Notes under the pieces: model-generated
What the model was told of the DNA's origin: nothing
Seen by the model: the letters and a program-made list of their open reading frames with translations, nothing else
Databases searched by the model: none
Assembly: GCF_900176275.1 (NCBI RefSeq)
Contig: NZ_FWXD01000013.1
Coordinates: 62,001-126,000, forward strand
DNA from: Andreprevotia lacus DSM 23236
GTDB lineage: Bacteria > Pseudomonadota > Gammaproteobacteria > Burkholderiales > Chitinibacteraceae
Direction of reading: 5' to 3'
DNA length: 64,000 bases
Made by a program: the position numbers and the translations under genes
Shown: piece by piece, positions 1 through 11,099 of the stretch
How positions within the stretch are numbered: the stretch's first letter is position 1
How the letters are laid out: each line of letters starts with the position of its first letter

Positions 1-177
1 CTCGGTGAGCTGCACCCCCCCCGGATAGCGCTCGAACAGCGACACGCCCAGCTCTTCCTCCAGCGCCTTGATCTGCGCCGTAACAGCCGGTTGCGACAGG
101 TGCAGCAGCTCGGCAGCCTGGGTCAGGTGTCCCTGCTGCGCGACCGCAACAAAGGTGCGTAGTTGGTAAAGTTCCAT
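1..177 (-). CDS. LysR-family transcriptional regulator, N-terminal part (cut by window edge)
   Basis: The reverse strand reads in frame from an ATG at 177 to the window edge, giving 59 residues starting MELYQLRTFVAVAQQGHLTQ. This is the classic LysR winged helix-turn-helix: the recognition-helix signature LSQPAVTAQIKALEEELG is followed by LFER and VQLTE. The effector-binding domain lies outside the window. The gene is divergent from the acetate-uptake genes starting at 513, so it may control them or itself. That is inferred from position only. An 8-base C run at the left end is the only compositional oddity. Confidence 0.85.
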   Translation of the reverse strand, partial: MELYQLRTFVAVAQQGHLTQAAELLHLSQPAVTAQIKALEEELGVSLFERYPGGVQLTE

Positions 178-512
178 CGGCCTCGGTCTTCAAAATCCCG
201 CTTTCTGACTAGGGATTATCCCCTAAAGCACGCAAGCGGTGCATCCGCACCCGAATGGTATATGTAGTCGTAAAATGAGGATTACACACAGTTTGGTAAG
301 GATGGGGCAACGCAACATCAAAAATCCTGATTTCTGCTATCAATAATTCCAATTGGATGGGAGAAAGCCCCCACTCCTAAAGTAAGGCAGCAATCCTGCC
401 CGCACGGCGGATTTCGCTCACCGGTATTGCGCTGTCGCGACACCGGCATCGCAAGCACCAAAACCGGGCAGCTGCGGACGCAGCCTTCCGGCCATACATT
501 GAGGAGCAGGGC
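178..512. other. Divergent intergenic region between lysR and the acetate operon
   Basis: This 335-base non-coding region is more AT-rich than its flanks around 200-360. It must hold the promoters of the leftward lysR and of the rightward DUF485/actP genes. A 16-base dyad lies at 210-225. The reverse-strand open frames that overlap it show no family features and are antisense to the DUF485 gene, so I treat them as chance. No convincing -35/-10 pair was assigned. Confidence 0.6.
210..225. promoter_or_regulatory. Candidate LysR operator (imperfect dyad)
   Basis: TAGGGATTATCCCCTA forms two near-complementary arms (TAGGGAT and ATCCCCTA) about 33 bases upstream of the lysR start. LysR regulators often bind such dyads in the divergent promoter region and repress their own gene. 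The assignment to this LysR is inference from position. Confidence 0.4.
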
Positions 513-824
513 ATGGATGAAGCATTGATCCAGCGGATACAGAACAATCCCAAATTCGCGGAACTGGTACACAAGAAAGGCAGGCTGTCGTGGTGCCTGT
601 CGGTGGTGATGCTCGTGATTTATTACGGGTTCATCCTGACCATCGCATTCTCGCCCGAGACACTGGGCAAGCCACTGTCGGCAGGTGGCGTCACCACTGT
701 CGGCATCCCGGTCGGTCTGTTCGTCATCGTGTCAGCCTTCGTGCTGACCGGCATCTATGTGCGCCGCGCCAACACCGAATTCGACCAACTGACCAAGGAA
801 CTGGTCGAGGAGTCCCGCCAATGA
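513..824 (+). CDS. yjcH: DUF485 inner-membrane protein (YjcH-like)
   Basis: A 103-residue protein with two hydrophobic segments (about 27-50 and 62-85) separated by a short periplasmic loop. The N-terminal stretch ([19 protein letters not shown]) and the [13 protein letters not shown] helix match the DUF485 family. GAGGAG at 501-506 is a well-placed ribosome binding site for this ATG. Its stop overlaps the ATG of the acetate permease gene. DUF485 proteins are routinely encoded just before actP and are thought to assist the permease, but their biochemical role is not established. Confidence 0.88.
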   Translation: MDEALIQRIQNNPKFAELVHKKGRLSWCLSVVMLVIYYGFILTIAFSPETLGKPLSAGGVTTVGIPVGLFVIVSAFVLTGIYVRRANTEFDQLTKELVEESRQ

Positions 825-2632
825 TGCGTTCATTGCAAACCCGCCTTGGTCTGCTGGCCACCGGCCTGCTGGTCAACGCCTCCGTCTGGGCATCAGGCAG
901 CATCGATGGCCCGGTGGAAAAACAAGGCGTGAACCTTCATGCCATCGCCATGTTCATCGTGTTCGTGGCGCTGACCTTGGGCATCACCTACTGGGCTGCC
1001 CAGCGCACCCGTTCTGCCAAGGATTTCTATGCCGCCGGGGGCGGCATCAGCGGCTTCCAGAACGGTCTGGCGATTGCCGGCGACTATATGTCGGCAGCCT
1101 CCTTTCTCGGCATTTCCGCACTGGTGTTCGACAAGGGCTATGACGGCCTGATCTACTCGATCGGTTTCCTGGTCGGCTGGCCGCTGATCACCTTCCTGGT
1201 CGCCGAACGCCTGCGCAACCTCGGCAAGTTCACCTTTGCCGACGTCGCCTCGTATCGCCTGGCACAAACCCCGCTGCGCACCTTTGCTGCCACCGGCACG
1301 CTGTTCACCGTCGCGCTCTACCTGATCGCGCAAATGGTGGGCGCCGGCAAGCTGATCCAGTTGCTGTTCGGCTTGAACTACACCTTGGCCGTGGTGCTGG
1401 TGGGTGTGCTGATGGTGATTTATGTGACCTTCGGCGGCATGCTGGCCACCACTTGGGTGCAGATCATCAAGGCCGTACTGCTGCTGTCCGGCGCCACCTT
1501 CATGGCGCTGATGGTGCTGAGTCATGTCGGCTTCAGCGTGGAAAGCATGTTTGCCACGGCAGTCGAAGTGAAGCACGCCGCAGCGCAGGCATTGTCGGCC
1601 AAGGCTGGCGCCGCATCGGAAGCCGCCGCCAAGGCACTGGCCACGCACGCGGCCGACGCATCCGAAGTGGCCGCCAAGGCCAAGACGCTGACTGCCGATG
1701 CCGCAAAGGCCGCCAAGGCCAACGTGATGGCGCCGGGGGGACTGGTATCGAATCCGATTGATGCCATTTCGCTGGGCCTGGCACTGATGTTCGGTACCGC
1801 CGGCCTGCCGCACATCCTGATGCGTTTCTTCACCGTGAAGGACGCCAAGGAAGCGCGCAAATCGGTGTTCGTAGCCACTGGCTTCATCGGCTACTTCTAC
1901 ATCCTGACCTTCATCATCGGTTTCGGCGCCATCATGCTGGTTTCGACCAATCCGGCCTTCAAGGATGCCGCCGGCAAGCTGGTGGGTGGTTCCAACATGG
2001 CGGCGGTGCATCTGGCGCATGCCGTGGGTGGTGAATACTTCTTCGGCTTCATCTCGGCCGTGGCCTTTGCCACCATCCTGGCGGTGGTATCGGGCCTGAC
2101 GCTGTCGGGCGCCTCGGCGGTATCGCACGATCTGTACGCCAACGTGATCGCCCGTGGCCGCACCAACGAAGCACAGGAAATCCGCGTCTCGAAGTACGCC
2201 ACCGTGGGTCTGGGCATCGTCGCCATCCTGCTCGGCATCCTGTTCGAGAAGCAGAACATCGCCTTCATGGTGGGCCTGGCGTTCTCGATTGCCGCTTCGG
2301 CCAACTTCCCGGTGCTGTTCCTGTCGATGTTCTGGCGCGGGCTGACCACCCGTGGTGCGGTGATTGGCGGCGCCATCGGGCTGATCTCGGCCGTGGTGCT
2401 CATCATTCTCGGCCCACCGGTATGGGAAGCCACGTTGGGCAACCCGGCCAAGAGCGCGCCGTTCCCGTACAGCAACCCGGCCATCTTCTCGATGACCCTG
2501 GCCTTCTTCTTCACCTGGCTGTTCTCGGTGACGGACAAGAGCCCGCGCGCCGAGAGCGAACAGGCGGCCTTCCTGCCGCAGTTCATCCGTTCGATGACCG
2601 GCATCGGGGCCGAAGGCGCCAGCAAGCATTAA
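821..2632 (+). CDS. actP: Cation/acetate symporter ActP (SSS family)
   Basis: Sodium:solute symporter for acetate and similar short carboxylates, 603 residues, with an N-terminal signal segment (to about ASGSID). Strong family blocks include [38 protein letters not shown]-like and [16 protein letters not shown]. The start is the ATG at 821, overlapping the yjcH stop as ATGA; 824 is an equally possible start. Longer upstream starts would overlap yjcH heavily and are rejected. Unusually, about 50 Ala/Lys-rich residues (roughly 250-300) sit in the loop before the [12 protein letters not shown] segment, where E. coli ActP has only a short link. The operon order yjcH-actP with acs downstream supports acetate scavenging. 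Confidence 0.94.
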   Translation: MMRSLQTRLGLLATGLLVNASVWASGSIDGPVEKQGVNLHAIAMFIVFVALTLGITYWAAQRTRSAKDFYAAGGGISGFQNGLAIAGDYMSAASFLGISALVFDKGYDGLIYSIGFLVGWPLITFLVAERLRNLGKFTFADVASYRLAQTPLRTFAATGTLFTVALYLIAQMVGAGKLIQLLFGLNYTLAVVLVGVLMVIYVTFGGMLATTWVQIIKAVLLLSGATFMALMVLSHVGFSVESMFATAVEVKHAAAQALSAKAGAASEAAAKALATHAADASEVAAKAKTLTADAAKAAKANVMAPGGLVSNPIDAISLGLALMFGTAGLPHILMRFFTVKDAKEARKSVFVATGFIGYFYILTFIIGFGAIMLVSTNPAFKDAAGKLVGGSNMAAVHLAHAVGGEYFFGFISAVAFATILAVVSGLTLSGASAVSHDLYANVIARGRTNEAQEIRVSKYATVGLGIVAILLGILFEKQNIAFMVGLAFSIAASANFPVLFLSMFWRGLTTRGAVIGGAIGLISAVVLIILGPPVWEATLGNPAKSAPFPYSNPAIFSMTLAFFFTWLFSVTDKSPRAESEQAAFLPQFIRSMTGIGAEGASKH

Positions 2633-2649
2633 GATCCATGGCGCAATGC

Positions 2650-2672
2650 AACGCCCCGCCCTGCGGGGCGTT
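2650..2672 (+). terminator. Hairpin between actP and the CBS/DUF294 gene
   Basis: AACGCCCCG (2650-2658) pairs perfectly with CGGGGCGTT (2664-2672) across a 5-base loop, followed by the mildly T-rich TGTCATTTG. This could end or attenuate actP transcription before the next gene. Confidence 0.6.
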
Positions 2673-2699
2673 GTCATTTGCAAGCACAGGGAATGCCAT

Positions 2700-4502
2700 A
2701 TGGCCCAGCTATTCGACTTTCGCCACCCGCCCTTCGACAGCCTGAGCGATGTGGACCACCGCCGCGTCGAATCTGCCGCCGACCTGGCCTACTTCCCCGC
2801 TGGTAGCACCGTCATGGCGGCCGGCAGCCCGGTGGACAGCCTGTTCGTGATCGCCAAGGGGCAGATGGCGGAATTCGAGGGCAGCGAATGCCGCACGGTA
2901 TACGGCGCGCAGGACAGCGTAGACCCGCGCGCACTGATCAGCGGCAGCACCGGGCTTGATTATCGTGCGCTGGACGACACGCTGGCCTGGCAGATACCAC
3001 GGTCACTGCTGCTGGAGCTGACCCAGCGCAACGTGCAGTTTGCCGCCTATTTTTACCAGAGCGTGGCGCAGAAACTGGCTGCCCTGGCCGACCGCCCCAT
3101 GCAGCGCGAGCTGCGCCCGGCACTGGTGGCCAAGGTGCAGCAAACCTATATCACCCCGCCGATCTGGCTGACCGATGACGACACGGTGCTGATCGCCGCC
3201 GAGCAGATGCGCGCCCGGCACTGCAGCACGGTGCTGGTACGTGGCCCGCTGGGGCCGGGCGTTTTCACGCTGAGCGACCTGCGCAACGTGGTCATCGATG
3301 GGCGCAACCCGGCCGAAACGCCACTGGGCGATTATGCGCAGCGCACGCTGCACACCGTGGACGAAGACGCCCATGTATTCGAGGCCATGCTGACCATGGC
3401 CCGCCACACCGTACAACGCGTGCTGGTGACGCGCGCAGGCGCCATCGTCGGCGTGCTGGAGCAGGTCAACCTGCTGTCCTATCTGAGCAATAACTCGCAG
3501 ATCGTCGCCACGCAGATCGAGCGCGCCGGCAGCGTAGCCGAGCTGAAAAGTGCCGCCGACAGCATGACGCGGCTGGTCGAGCTGTTGCACGGCAGCGGCG
3601 TCAAGGTCACGCTGATTGCCGGCCTGGTCAGCGAGCTGCACCGGAAAATGCTGGCGCGGCTGTTTGCCCTGCTGGCCCCGGCAGACATGCTTGATCACGT
3701 CTGCCTGCTGATGCTCGGCTCCGAAGGGCGCGGCGAGCAGATCCTGCCCACCGATCAGGACAACGCGCTGATCATTGCCGACGGCTATGACCACCCGCAA
3801 CTGGCCGAGGTATGCGAGCAGTTCAACGCTGCGCTGATCACGCTGGGCTATCCGCCCTGCCCCGGCGACATCATGGCGCGCAACCCGTTCTGGCGGCGCA
3901 GCGTGCACGGTTTCCGTCACGCGCTCGACGAATGGGTGGACAGCGCCAGCGGGGAAAACGTCATGCACCTGGCCATCTGGAGCGACGCGGTCGCGGTAGC
4001 CGGCCAGGTGCAGCTGCTGACCACACTGCAGCAGCACCTGGGCCGCCGCGTGCAGGGCAACGATGCGTATCTGGGCCGCTTTGCCTTCGTGATCGAGCAG
4101 TTCGATCAGCAACCCGGCCTGCTCAGTCAGTGGCTGGGACACCACGACACCGATATCGACCTGAAGAAAGCCGGCATTTTCCCCATCGTGCATGGGGTGC
4201 GCACCCTTGCCCTGGCACACGGTGTGCCAGCCAGCAATAGTTACCAGCGGCTGGATCAGCTGGCCAGCCAGGGTCATCTGTCCACCACGCTGGCGCAAGA
4301 CCTGGCCGAATCGCTGGCCTTGCTGCAGGGCCTGTACCTGAAAACCGGCCTGCAGCGCCGCCAGCGGGGCGAAGCGGTCAGCTACCGGATCAGCCCGGCC
4401 CAGCTGGGCACGCTGGAGCGCGACCTGCTCAAGGATGCGCTCAAGGTGGTGCGGCAATTCCGCGCGCTGCTGCGGCAGCGTTATCACCTGCAGGCCCTCT
4501 GA
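2700..4502 (+). CDS. cNMP-binding/CBS-pair/DUF294 nucleotidyltransferase-like protein
   Basis: A 600-residue cytosolic protein. The N-terminal about 130 residues form a cyclic-nucleotide-binding-like fold (PAGSTVMAAGSPVDSLFVI). Two CBS repeats follow (about 150-290), then the DUF294 nucleotidyltransferase core with LGSEGRGEQ (G340-Q347) and the acidic pair D352/D354 in TDQDN, and a helical DUF294 C-terminal domain. The start is ATG 2700, because the upstream extension reads through the preceding hairpin. Proteins of this architecture, often followed by a DnaQ-like exonuclease, are repeatedly found between actP and acs in proteobacteria. They are presumed to be regulatory, in some lineages tied to signalling histidine kinases. 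No kinase is present here. The substrate is unknown. Confidence 0.88.
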   Translation: MAQLFDFRHPPFDSLSDVDHRRVESAADLAYFPAGSTVMAAGSPVDSLFVIAKGQMAEFEGSECRTVYGAQDSVDPRALISGSTGLDYRALDDTLAWQIPRSLLLELTQRNVQFAAYFYQSVAQKLAALADRPMQRELRPALVAKVQQTYITPPIWLTDDDTVLIAAEQMRARHCSTVLVRGPLGPGVFTLSDLRNVVIDGRNPAETPLGDYAQRTLHTVDEDAHVFEAMLTMARHTVQRVLVTRAGAIVGVLEQVNLLSYLSNNSQIVATQIERAGSVAELKSAADSMTRLVELLHGSGVKVTLIAGLVSELHRKMLARLFALLAPADMLDHVCLLMLGSEGRGEQILPTDQDNALIIADGYDHPQLAEVCEQFNAALITLGYPPCPGDIMARNPFWRRSVHGFRHALDEWVDSASGENVMHLAIWSDAVAVAGQVQLLTTLQQHLGRRVQGNDAYLGRFAFVIEQFDQQPGLLSQWLGHHDTDIDLKKAGIFPIVHGVRTLALAHGVPASNSYQRLDQLASQGHLSTTLAQDLAESLALLQGLYLKTGLQRRQRGEAVSYRISPAQLGTLERDLLKDALKVVRQFRALLRQRYHLQAL

Positions 4503-4504
4503 TC

Positions 4505-5128
4505 ATGTGGACGGCCCTGCTCGAACGCTGGCGGCTGCGCCGCCTGCAGCGCAAGCTGCGCAACCCGGCCTACGCGCACCTGCTTGCCCCATACGCCGGG
4601 GACGAAGCAGTCTGCATCGATTGCGAAACATCGAGCCTCGACCCCTCGCGGGCGGAAATCCTCTCCATCGCGGCAGTGCGCATCAAGGGCAACCGGCTGT
4701 GCGTCAGCGACCATCTGCTGCTGACGGTGCGGCCACAGCGGCGCATCGACCCCGCCACGGTGCCCATCCACGGCCTGCGCGAGCAGGATGTCGCCGATGG
4801 CCTGCCGGTGGCCGATGCACTGGCGAAATTGCTGGCCTATATCGGCAATCGCCCGCTGGTGGGCTATTACCTGGAGTTTGATGTCGCCATCATCAACCGC
4901 CATTTGCGGCCGCTGATCGGCATCGGCCTGCCCAACCGGCGCATCGAGGTGTCCGCGTTGTACTACGACCGCCATGTTTCGGCCTACCGACCCGAGGTGG
5001 ACCTGTCGCTGGACGCAATCAGCCATACGCTGCAACTGCCCGCGCTGCCGCGCCATGACCCGCTGTGCGACGCGCTGATGGCCGGTCTGATCTATCTCAA
5101 GCTGCAAACGCGGACGCCAAATCCGTAA
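4505..5128 (+). CDS. DnaQ-like 3'-5' exonuclease (DEDDh)
   Basis: A 207-residue exonuclease-superfamily protein. The three Exo motifs are visible: D39 and E41 in IDCETSSLD, D126 in YYLEFDVAI, and H184/D189 in HDPLCDAL, so it is a complete DEDDh active site. It starts two bases after the preceding stop, so it is probably translationally coupled. It resembles DNA polymerase III epsilon domains, but its place in an acetate operon and its lack of a polymerase partner argue against a replicative role. The family is a known companion of the cNMP/CBS/DUF294 protein. The nucleic-acid or nucleotide substrate is unknown. Confidence 0.85.
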   Translation: MWTALLERWRLRRLQRKLRNPAYAHLLAPYAGDEAVCIDCETSSLDPSRAEILSIAAVRIKGNRLCVSDHLLLTVRPQRRIDPATVPIHGLREQDVADGLPVADALAKLLAYIGNRPLVGYYLEFDVAIINRHLRPLIGIGLPNRRIEVSALYYDRHVSAYRPEVDLSLDAISHTLQLPALPRHDPLCDALMAGLIYLKLQTRTPNP

Positions 5129-5294
5129 GTGGGTGCCAGCCGGTTCGTCACATCAGCGTAACTGATCCCCGACATCAAAATTCGCAATTGGATTTCGCTC
5201 TGGCGCGGCGATAGATTGACGCTCGAATTCTGCCCGGCATGGCTTGCCGCCGCAGTAGAGCTTTCTGCATTCCCCATCCCCTCCAGGAGCCACC

Positions 5295-7262
<1,968 letters not shown>

Positions 7263-7314
7263 CCGACGGCCCGGCCCGCAAAGATCAACTTTACTGCTTC
7301 ACGGCAGCACTTTC

Positions 7315-7344
7315 GCCCCACCGTTCGCGGTGGGGCTTTTTTTT
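7315..7344 (+). terminator. Rho-independent terminator after acs
   Basis: GCCCCACC (7315-7322) and GGTGGGGC (7329-7336) form a perfect 8-bp stem followed by eight T residues. The reverse side lacks a T run, so it serves acs rather than the convergent gene. Confidence 0.93.
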
Positions 7345-7368
7345 GTCCCGCGCATTTCTGCCTGCGCG

Positions 7369-8529
7369 TCACACGGGGCTGGCTGCAGCCACCTTCGTCG
7401 TCCCTGGCAACAAGATCTCGCCTGCACCAAAGCATTGCGCCTGCCAGGCCAGCAAACGCTTCAGATCGCCATCCGCCTCTGCGACGATGTTGCGCATCAC
7501 GTCGCTCAACATGTCGTCATGCAAGCGCTGGCGCATGCGCTGCAAGACCGCCGTGGCATCCAGCTCGCGCGCATAGGGTTCCAGCTGTTTAAGCAATGCT
7601 TCGGCGGCATCGACAAACGATTGCCGTTCGCCGGTATACGGGTTGACCATCTCACCCGCCAGGCCATAGCGGCAGGCCTGGAAACGGTTATAGGGATAGC
7701 TATCGTGCAGCGCGGTCAAGGGCTGGCTATCCAGCATTGCGGCGCACAGCACCTGCACCAGCCCGGCCATGTCGGCCGCCAGATCGACCGACAACGGTGT
7801 ATCGAAAATGCGGAACTCGATGGTGCCGAACTCGGGTTTGGGGCGTACGTCCCAATAGAAATCCTTGATGCTGCCGACGATGCCCAGCTCGATCAGCCCG
7901 TTGATATAGCGCTCGCACTCGCCCCAGTCGGCAAAGTCCGGCATGGCCCCGGCGTAGGGAAACGGCGTGAGGCTGTGCAGGCGCGAGCAGGCAAAGCCGG
8001 TATCCACGCCCTCCTGATACGGCGAAGCAGCCGACAGCGCGATCAGCAACGGCACCCACGGCGTCACGGCACGGATCAGCGCGATGGCGGTTTCGGCATC
8101 GCCCGCGCCGATATGCACATGCATGCCGAAGATGGTGAACTTCTTGCTCAGATAGCCGAACTTCTCGCCCAGCCATTCGTAGCGCTCGGCGGGGAAAACC
8201 TCGCGGTCTTTCCAGTCCTGCAGTGCATGCGTGCCGCCGCCGGCAATCAAAATGCCGCATTCGGCCGCCAGCGCGCCCAGAAAGCCGCGCATGCCGGTCA
8301 ACTCGTCGCGCAGACTGTGCCAGCGCGGGTGTACCGCACTGTTGAATTCAACCATGCCCTGGGTGATTTCCGGGCAGAACACGAAACGTGTGTCCTGCCG
8401 CACGCGCATCAGATCAAGCAGCGTGAGCGCAGCAGGCGCCATGGTGTAGTCTTGCGGGTCCAGCAGCATCAGTTCCAGCTCGATGCCCATGGTCAGCAGA
8501 CTGCCCGACTTGAAAGGAGGCAGACTCAT
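7369..8529 (-). CDS. ybdK: YbdK-type carboxylate-amine ligase (GCS2 family)
   Basis: A 386-residue member of the glutamate-cysteine ligase type 2 family. Diagnostic segments are MGIELELMLLD near the N terminus, ITQGMVEFNSAVH, FTIFGMHVHIG in the middle and FGTIEFRIFDTPLS toward the C terminus. These carry the acidic and histidine residues of the ATP-grasp-like carboxylate-amine ligase site. E. coli YbdK has only weak gamma-glutamylcysteine synthetase activity, so the physiological substrate is uncertain. The gene stands alone, converging on acs and divergent from uvrB. AGGAGG-like bases lie just inside the 5' end and the chosen start gives the standard family N terminus. Confidence 0.87.
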   Translation of the reverse strand: MSLPPFKSGSLLTMGIELELMLLDPQDYTMAPAALTLLDLMRVRQDTRFVFCPEITQGMVEFNSAVHPRWHSLRDELTGMRGFLGALAAECGILIAGGGTHALQDWKDREVFPAERYEWLGEKFGYLSKKFTIFGMHVHIGAGDAETAIALIRAVTPWVPLLIALSAASPYQEGVDTGFACSRLHSLTPFPYAGAMPDFADWGECERYINGLIELGIVGSIKDFYWDVRPKPEFGTIEFRIFDTPLSVDLAADMAGLVQVLCAAMLDSQPLTALHDSYPYNRFQACRYGLAGEMVNPYTGERQSFVDAAEALLKQLEPYARELDATAVLQRMRQRLHDDMLSDVMRNIVAEADGDLKRLLAWQAQCFGAGEILLPGTTKVAAASPV

Positions 8530-8644
8530 CCTGATCTCAACTCCTGCCTGGCAAGATCACATTCATGCAGGCTAACCCTGTGCCGCTGCCCGGCGCGAGG
8601 TAAAATTCCCCTTTTGCCGTTTCCCACCCGGTCAGGAGCACCAG

Positions 8645-10663
8645 ATGTTCGTCGAATTTCCCGGCTCGCCGTACAAGCTGTTCCAGCCCTTCCCGCCCGC
8701 CGGAGACCAGCCCACGGCCATAGCCGGCCTGATCGAGGGGATAGACGACGGCCTGAAATACCAGACCCTGCTGGGCGTCACCGGCTCGGGCAAGACCTAT
8801 ACCATGGCCAACGTGATCGCCCGCACCGGGCGACCGGCCATCGTGATGGCGCCCAACAAGACGCTGGCCGCACAGCTCTATGCCGAGTTCCGTGAGTTCT
8901 TTCCGGAAAACGCGGTCGAGTACTTCGTGTCCTACTACGACTACTACCAGCCCGAAGCCTATGTGCCGAGCCGCGACCTGTTCATCGAGAAGGATTCGGC
9001 CATCAACGAGCACATCGAGCAGATGCGTTTGTCGGCCACCAAGGCGATGCTGGAACGGCCCGACTGCATCATCGTGGCCACCGTATCGGCCATTTACGGT
9101 ATTGGTGATCCGTCCGAATACCACAAGATGATCCTGCATTTGCGCGAGGGCGAAAAACTGGCGCAGCGCGACATCATCAAGCGGCTGACCTCGATGCAGT
9201 ACGACCGCAACGAGCTGGATTTCTCGCGCGGCCACTTCCGCGTGCGCGGCGACGTGATCGACATCTTCCCGGCCGAAAGCGCCGAGCTGGCGCTGCGCGT
9301 GGAGATGTTCGACGACGACGTGGAAAAACTCAGCCTGTTCGATCCGCTCACCGGCCATATCAGGCAGCGCGTCGGCCGCTATACCGTGTTCCCGTCCAGC
9401 CATTATGTAACGCCGCGCGACACCGTGCTGCGCGCGGTGGAAACCATCAAGGAAGAGCTGCGCGAGCGGCTGGAGTTCTTCTATCGCGAGCAGAAGCTGG
9501 TCGAGGCACAGCGGCTGGAACAGCGCACGCGCTTCGATCTGGAAATGCTCAATGAGCTGGGCTTCTGCAAGGGCATCGAAAACTACTCGCGCCATTTCTC
9601 CGGCAAGAAAGCCGGCGAGGCCCCCCCCACACTGATCAACTACCTGCCACCGGGCGCGTTGATGTTCCTCGACGAAAGCCACGTGATGATCGGCCAGGTC
9701 GGCGCCATGTACAAAGGCGACCGCGCACGCAAGGAAAACCTGGTCGATTATGGCTTCCGCCTGCCGTCGGCACTGGATAACCGCCCGCTCAAGTTCGAGG
9801 AATTCGAGCACATGATGCCGCAGACGGTGTTCGTCTCGGCCACGCCAGCGACCTATGAGGCCGAGCACCAGGGGCAGGTGGTCGAACAGGTGGTACGCCC
9901 TACCGGCTTGGTCGATCCGCAAATCGAGGTGCGCCCGGTCGGCACGCAAGTGGACGACCTGCTGTCAGAAGCCAACAAGCGCATCGCCATCGGCGAGCGC
10001 GTGCTGGTGACGACACTGACCAAGAAAATGTCCGAGCAGCTCACCGAATATCTGGCCGAGCACGGCGTGAAGGTGCGCTATCTGCACTCGGACATCGACA
10101 CCGTCGAGCGTGTGGAAATCCTGCGTGACCTGCGGCTGGGCGTATTCGACGTGCTGATCGGCATCAACCTGCTGCGTGAGGGGCTGGATATCCCCGAGGT
10201 ATCGCTGGTTGCCATTCTGGATGCCGACAAGGAAGGTTTCCTGCGCAGCGAGCGCAGCCTGATCCAGACCATAGGCCGTGCCGCACGTAACCTGAACGGC
10301 ACGGCCATCCTCTATGCCGACCGCATCACCGACTCGATGCGCAAGGCCATCGACGAAACCGAGCGCCGCCGCGCCAAGCAGGTGGCCTTCAATACCGCCA
10401 ACGGCATCGTGCCCAAGTCGGTAAACAAGCGCATCAAGGACATCATCGACGGCGTCTACAACGCTGAAGATGCAGCGGCAGCGCGGCTGGAAGCCAAGCG
10501 ACAACGTTCGGTCGAGGACATGGACGAAAAGATGCTGGCCAAGGAATTGAAGCGCATCGAGAAGGAAATGATGGAAGCGGCCAAGAATCTCGAATTCGAG
10601 CGCGCGGCGGCACTGCGCGACGAATTGAAGCAACTGCGCGAGCGTGCTTTCGGCCATCAGTAA
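8645..10663 (+). CDS. uvrB: Excinuclease ABC subunit B
   Basis: The DNA-damage-verifying helicase-like subunit of nucleotide excision repair, 672 residues. Walker A GVTGSGKT, the beta-hairpin region [12 protein letters not shown], the DESHVM box, [12 protein letters not shown] and the C-terminal UVR motif ([16 protein letters not shown]) are all present. CAGGAG (8633-8638) is the ribosome binding site. A TAAAAT hexamer at 8601-8606 is a possible -10. I see no CTGT-N8-ACAG LexA box in the 115 bases upstream, so SOS control is not evident from sequence. Confidence 0.97.
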   Translation: MFVEFPGSPYKLFQPFPPAGDQPTAIAGLIEGIDDGLKYQTLLGVTGSGKTYTMANVIARTGRPAIVMAPNKTLAAQLYAEFREFFPENAVEYFVSYYDYYQPEAYVPSRDLFIEKDSAINEHIEQMRLSATKAMLERPDCIIVATVSAIYGIGDPSEYHKMILHLREGEKLAQRDIIKRLTSMQYDRNELDFSRGHFRVRGDVIDIFPAESAELALRVEMFDDDVEKLSLFDPLTGHIRQRVGRYTVFPSSHYVTPRDTVLRAVETIKEELRERLEFFYREQKLVEAQRLEQRTRFDLEMLNELGFCKGIENYSRHFSGKKAGEAPPTLINYLPPGALMFLDESHVMIGQVGAMYKGDRARKENLVDYGFRLPSALDNRPLKFEEFEHMMPQTVFVSATPATYEAEHQGQVVEQVVRPTGLVDPQIEVRPVGTQVDDLLSEANKRIAIGERVLVTTLTKKMSEQLTEYLAEHGVKVRYLHSDIDTVERVEILRDLRLGVFDVLIGINLLREGLDIPEVSLVAILDADKEGFLRSERSLIQTIGRAARNLNGTAILYADRITDSMRKAIDETERRRAKQVAFNTANGIVPKSVNKRIKDIIDGVYNAEDAAAARLEAKRQRSVEDMDEKMLAKELKRIEKEMMEAAKNLEFERAAALRDELKQLRERAFGHQ

Positions 10664-10711
10664 TCCCGACCGGGCTCAGCGCACACCCGGCGTGCAGCCT
10701 CTGCGCTGTTG

Positions 10712-10737
10712 GCCGGCCGCAACGCATGGCGGCCGGC
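10712..10737 (+). terminator. Hairpin downstream of uvrB
   Basis: GCCGGCCGC (10712-10720) and GCGGCCGGC (10729-10737) form a perfect 9-bp stem with an 8-base loop. No T run follows, so it may act with Rho or only protect the 3' end. Confidence 0.45.
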
Positions 10738-10762
10738 AGCTCCTGCCGTTCGTCGCCGCAAT

Positions 10763-10800
10763 GTTACGTACTGTAACGAATAACATCAGGAAACCCTGAT
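10763..10800. promoter_or_regulatory. Paired dyads in the chitinase 1 promoter region
   Basis: GTTACGTACTGTAAC (10763-10777) and ATCAGGAAACCCTGAT (10785-10800) are adjacent inverted repeats about 300 bases upstream of the chitinase start. They could bind a regulator or end uvrB transcripts. The function is inferred from symmetry and position only. Confidence 0.3.
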
Positions 10801-11099
10801 TAATTGTGGCCGCATCGGGACAAAGTGATACGCAAGCCTTTGATTATAAATAAGCGATTACGACAAATCAGAATTCTTGCATATTATTACAAGCGCATGA
10901 ATTGACCCGCGCAACAACGTAAGCATTTGCCAATATACATCCTGCAGCGTACGCAAGTGTTGCATTGACATGACATTTCCATCCGCCGCTAATGGGCAGC
11001 GGGAACCCAATGGCATACCCAAAAAGTACGCCCGTTCCCGCCGCGATAACACCAGTCCATAACGCGGAAATCTTACAAATCAGAGAAGGAAATGTCGCA

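Larger units (their letters stand above)
10664..11099. other. Intergenic region upstream of chitinase 1
   Basis: 436 bases without a gene. It begins with a GC-rich hairpin (10712-10737) and continues into an AT-rich promoter-like section (10760-10990). Two dyads stand out: GTTAC-N5-GTAAC at 10763-10777 and ATCAGG-N4-CCTGAT at 10785-10800. These are candidate operators for substrate-responsive control of the chitinase. The run just before the gene, GAAGGAAATGTCG, is shared with the leader of the second chitinase. Confidence 0.55.

Noticed and set aside
318-574. Two minus-strand frames in the lysR/yjcH gap
   Set aside because: They overlap the start of yjcH on the opposite strand and have no recognisable features.
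8530-8644. LexA (SOS) box upstream of uvrB
   Set aside because: No CTGT-N8-ACAG-like palindrome is present in the region.
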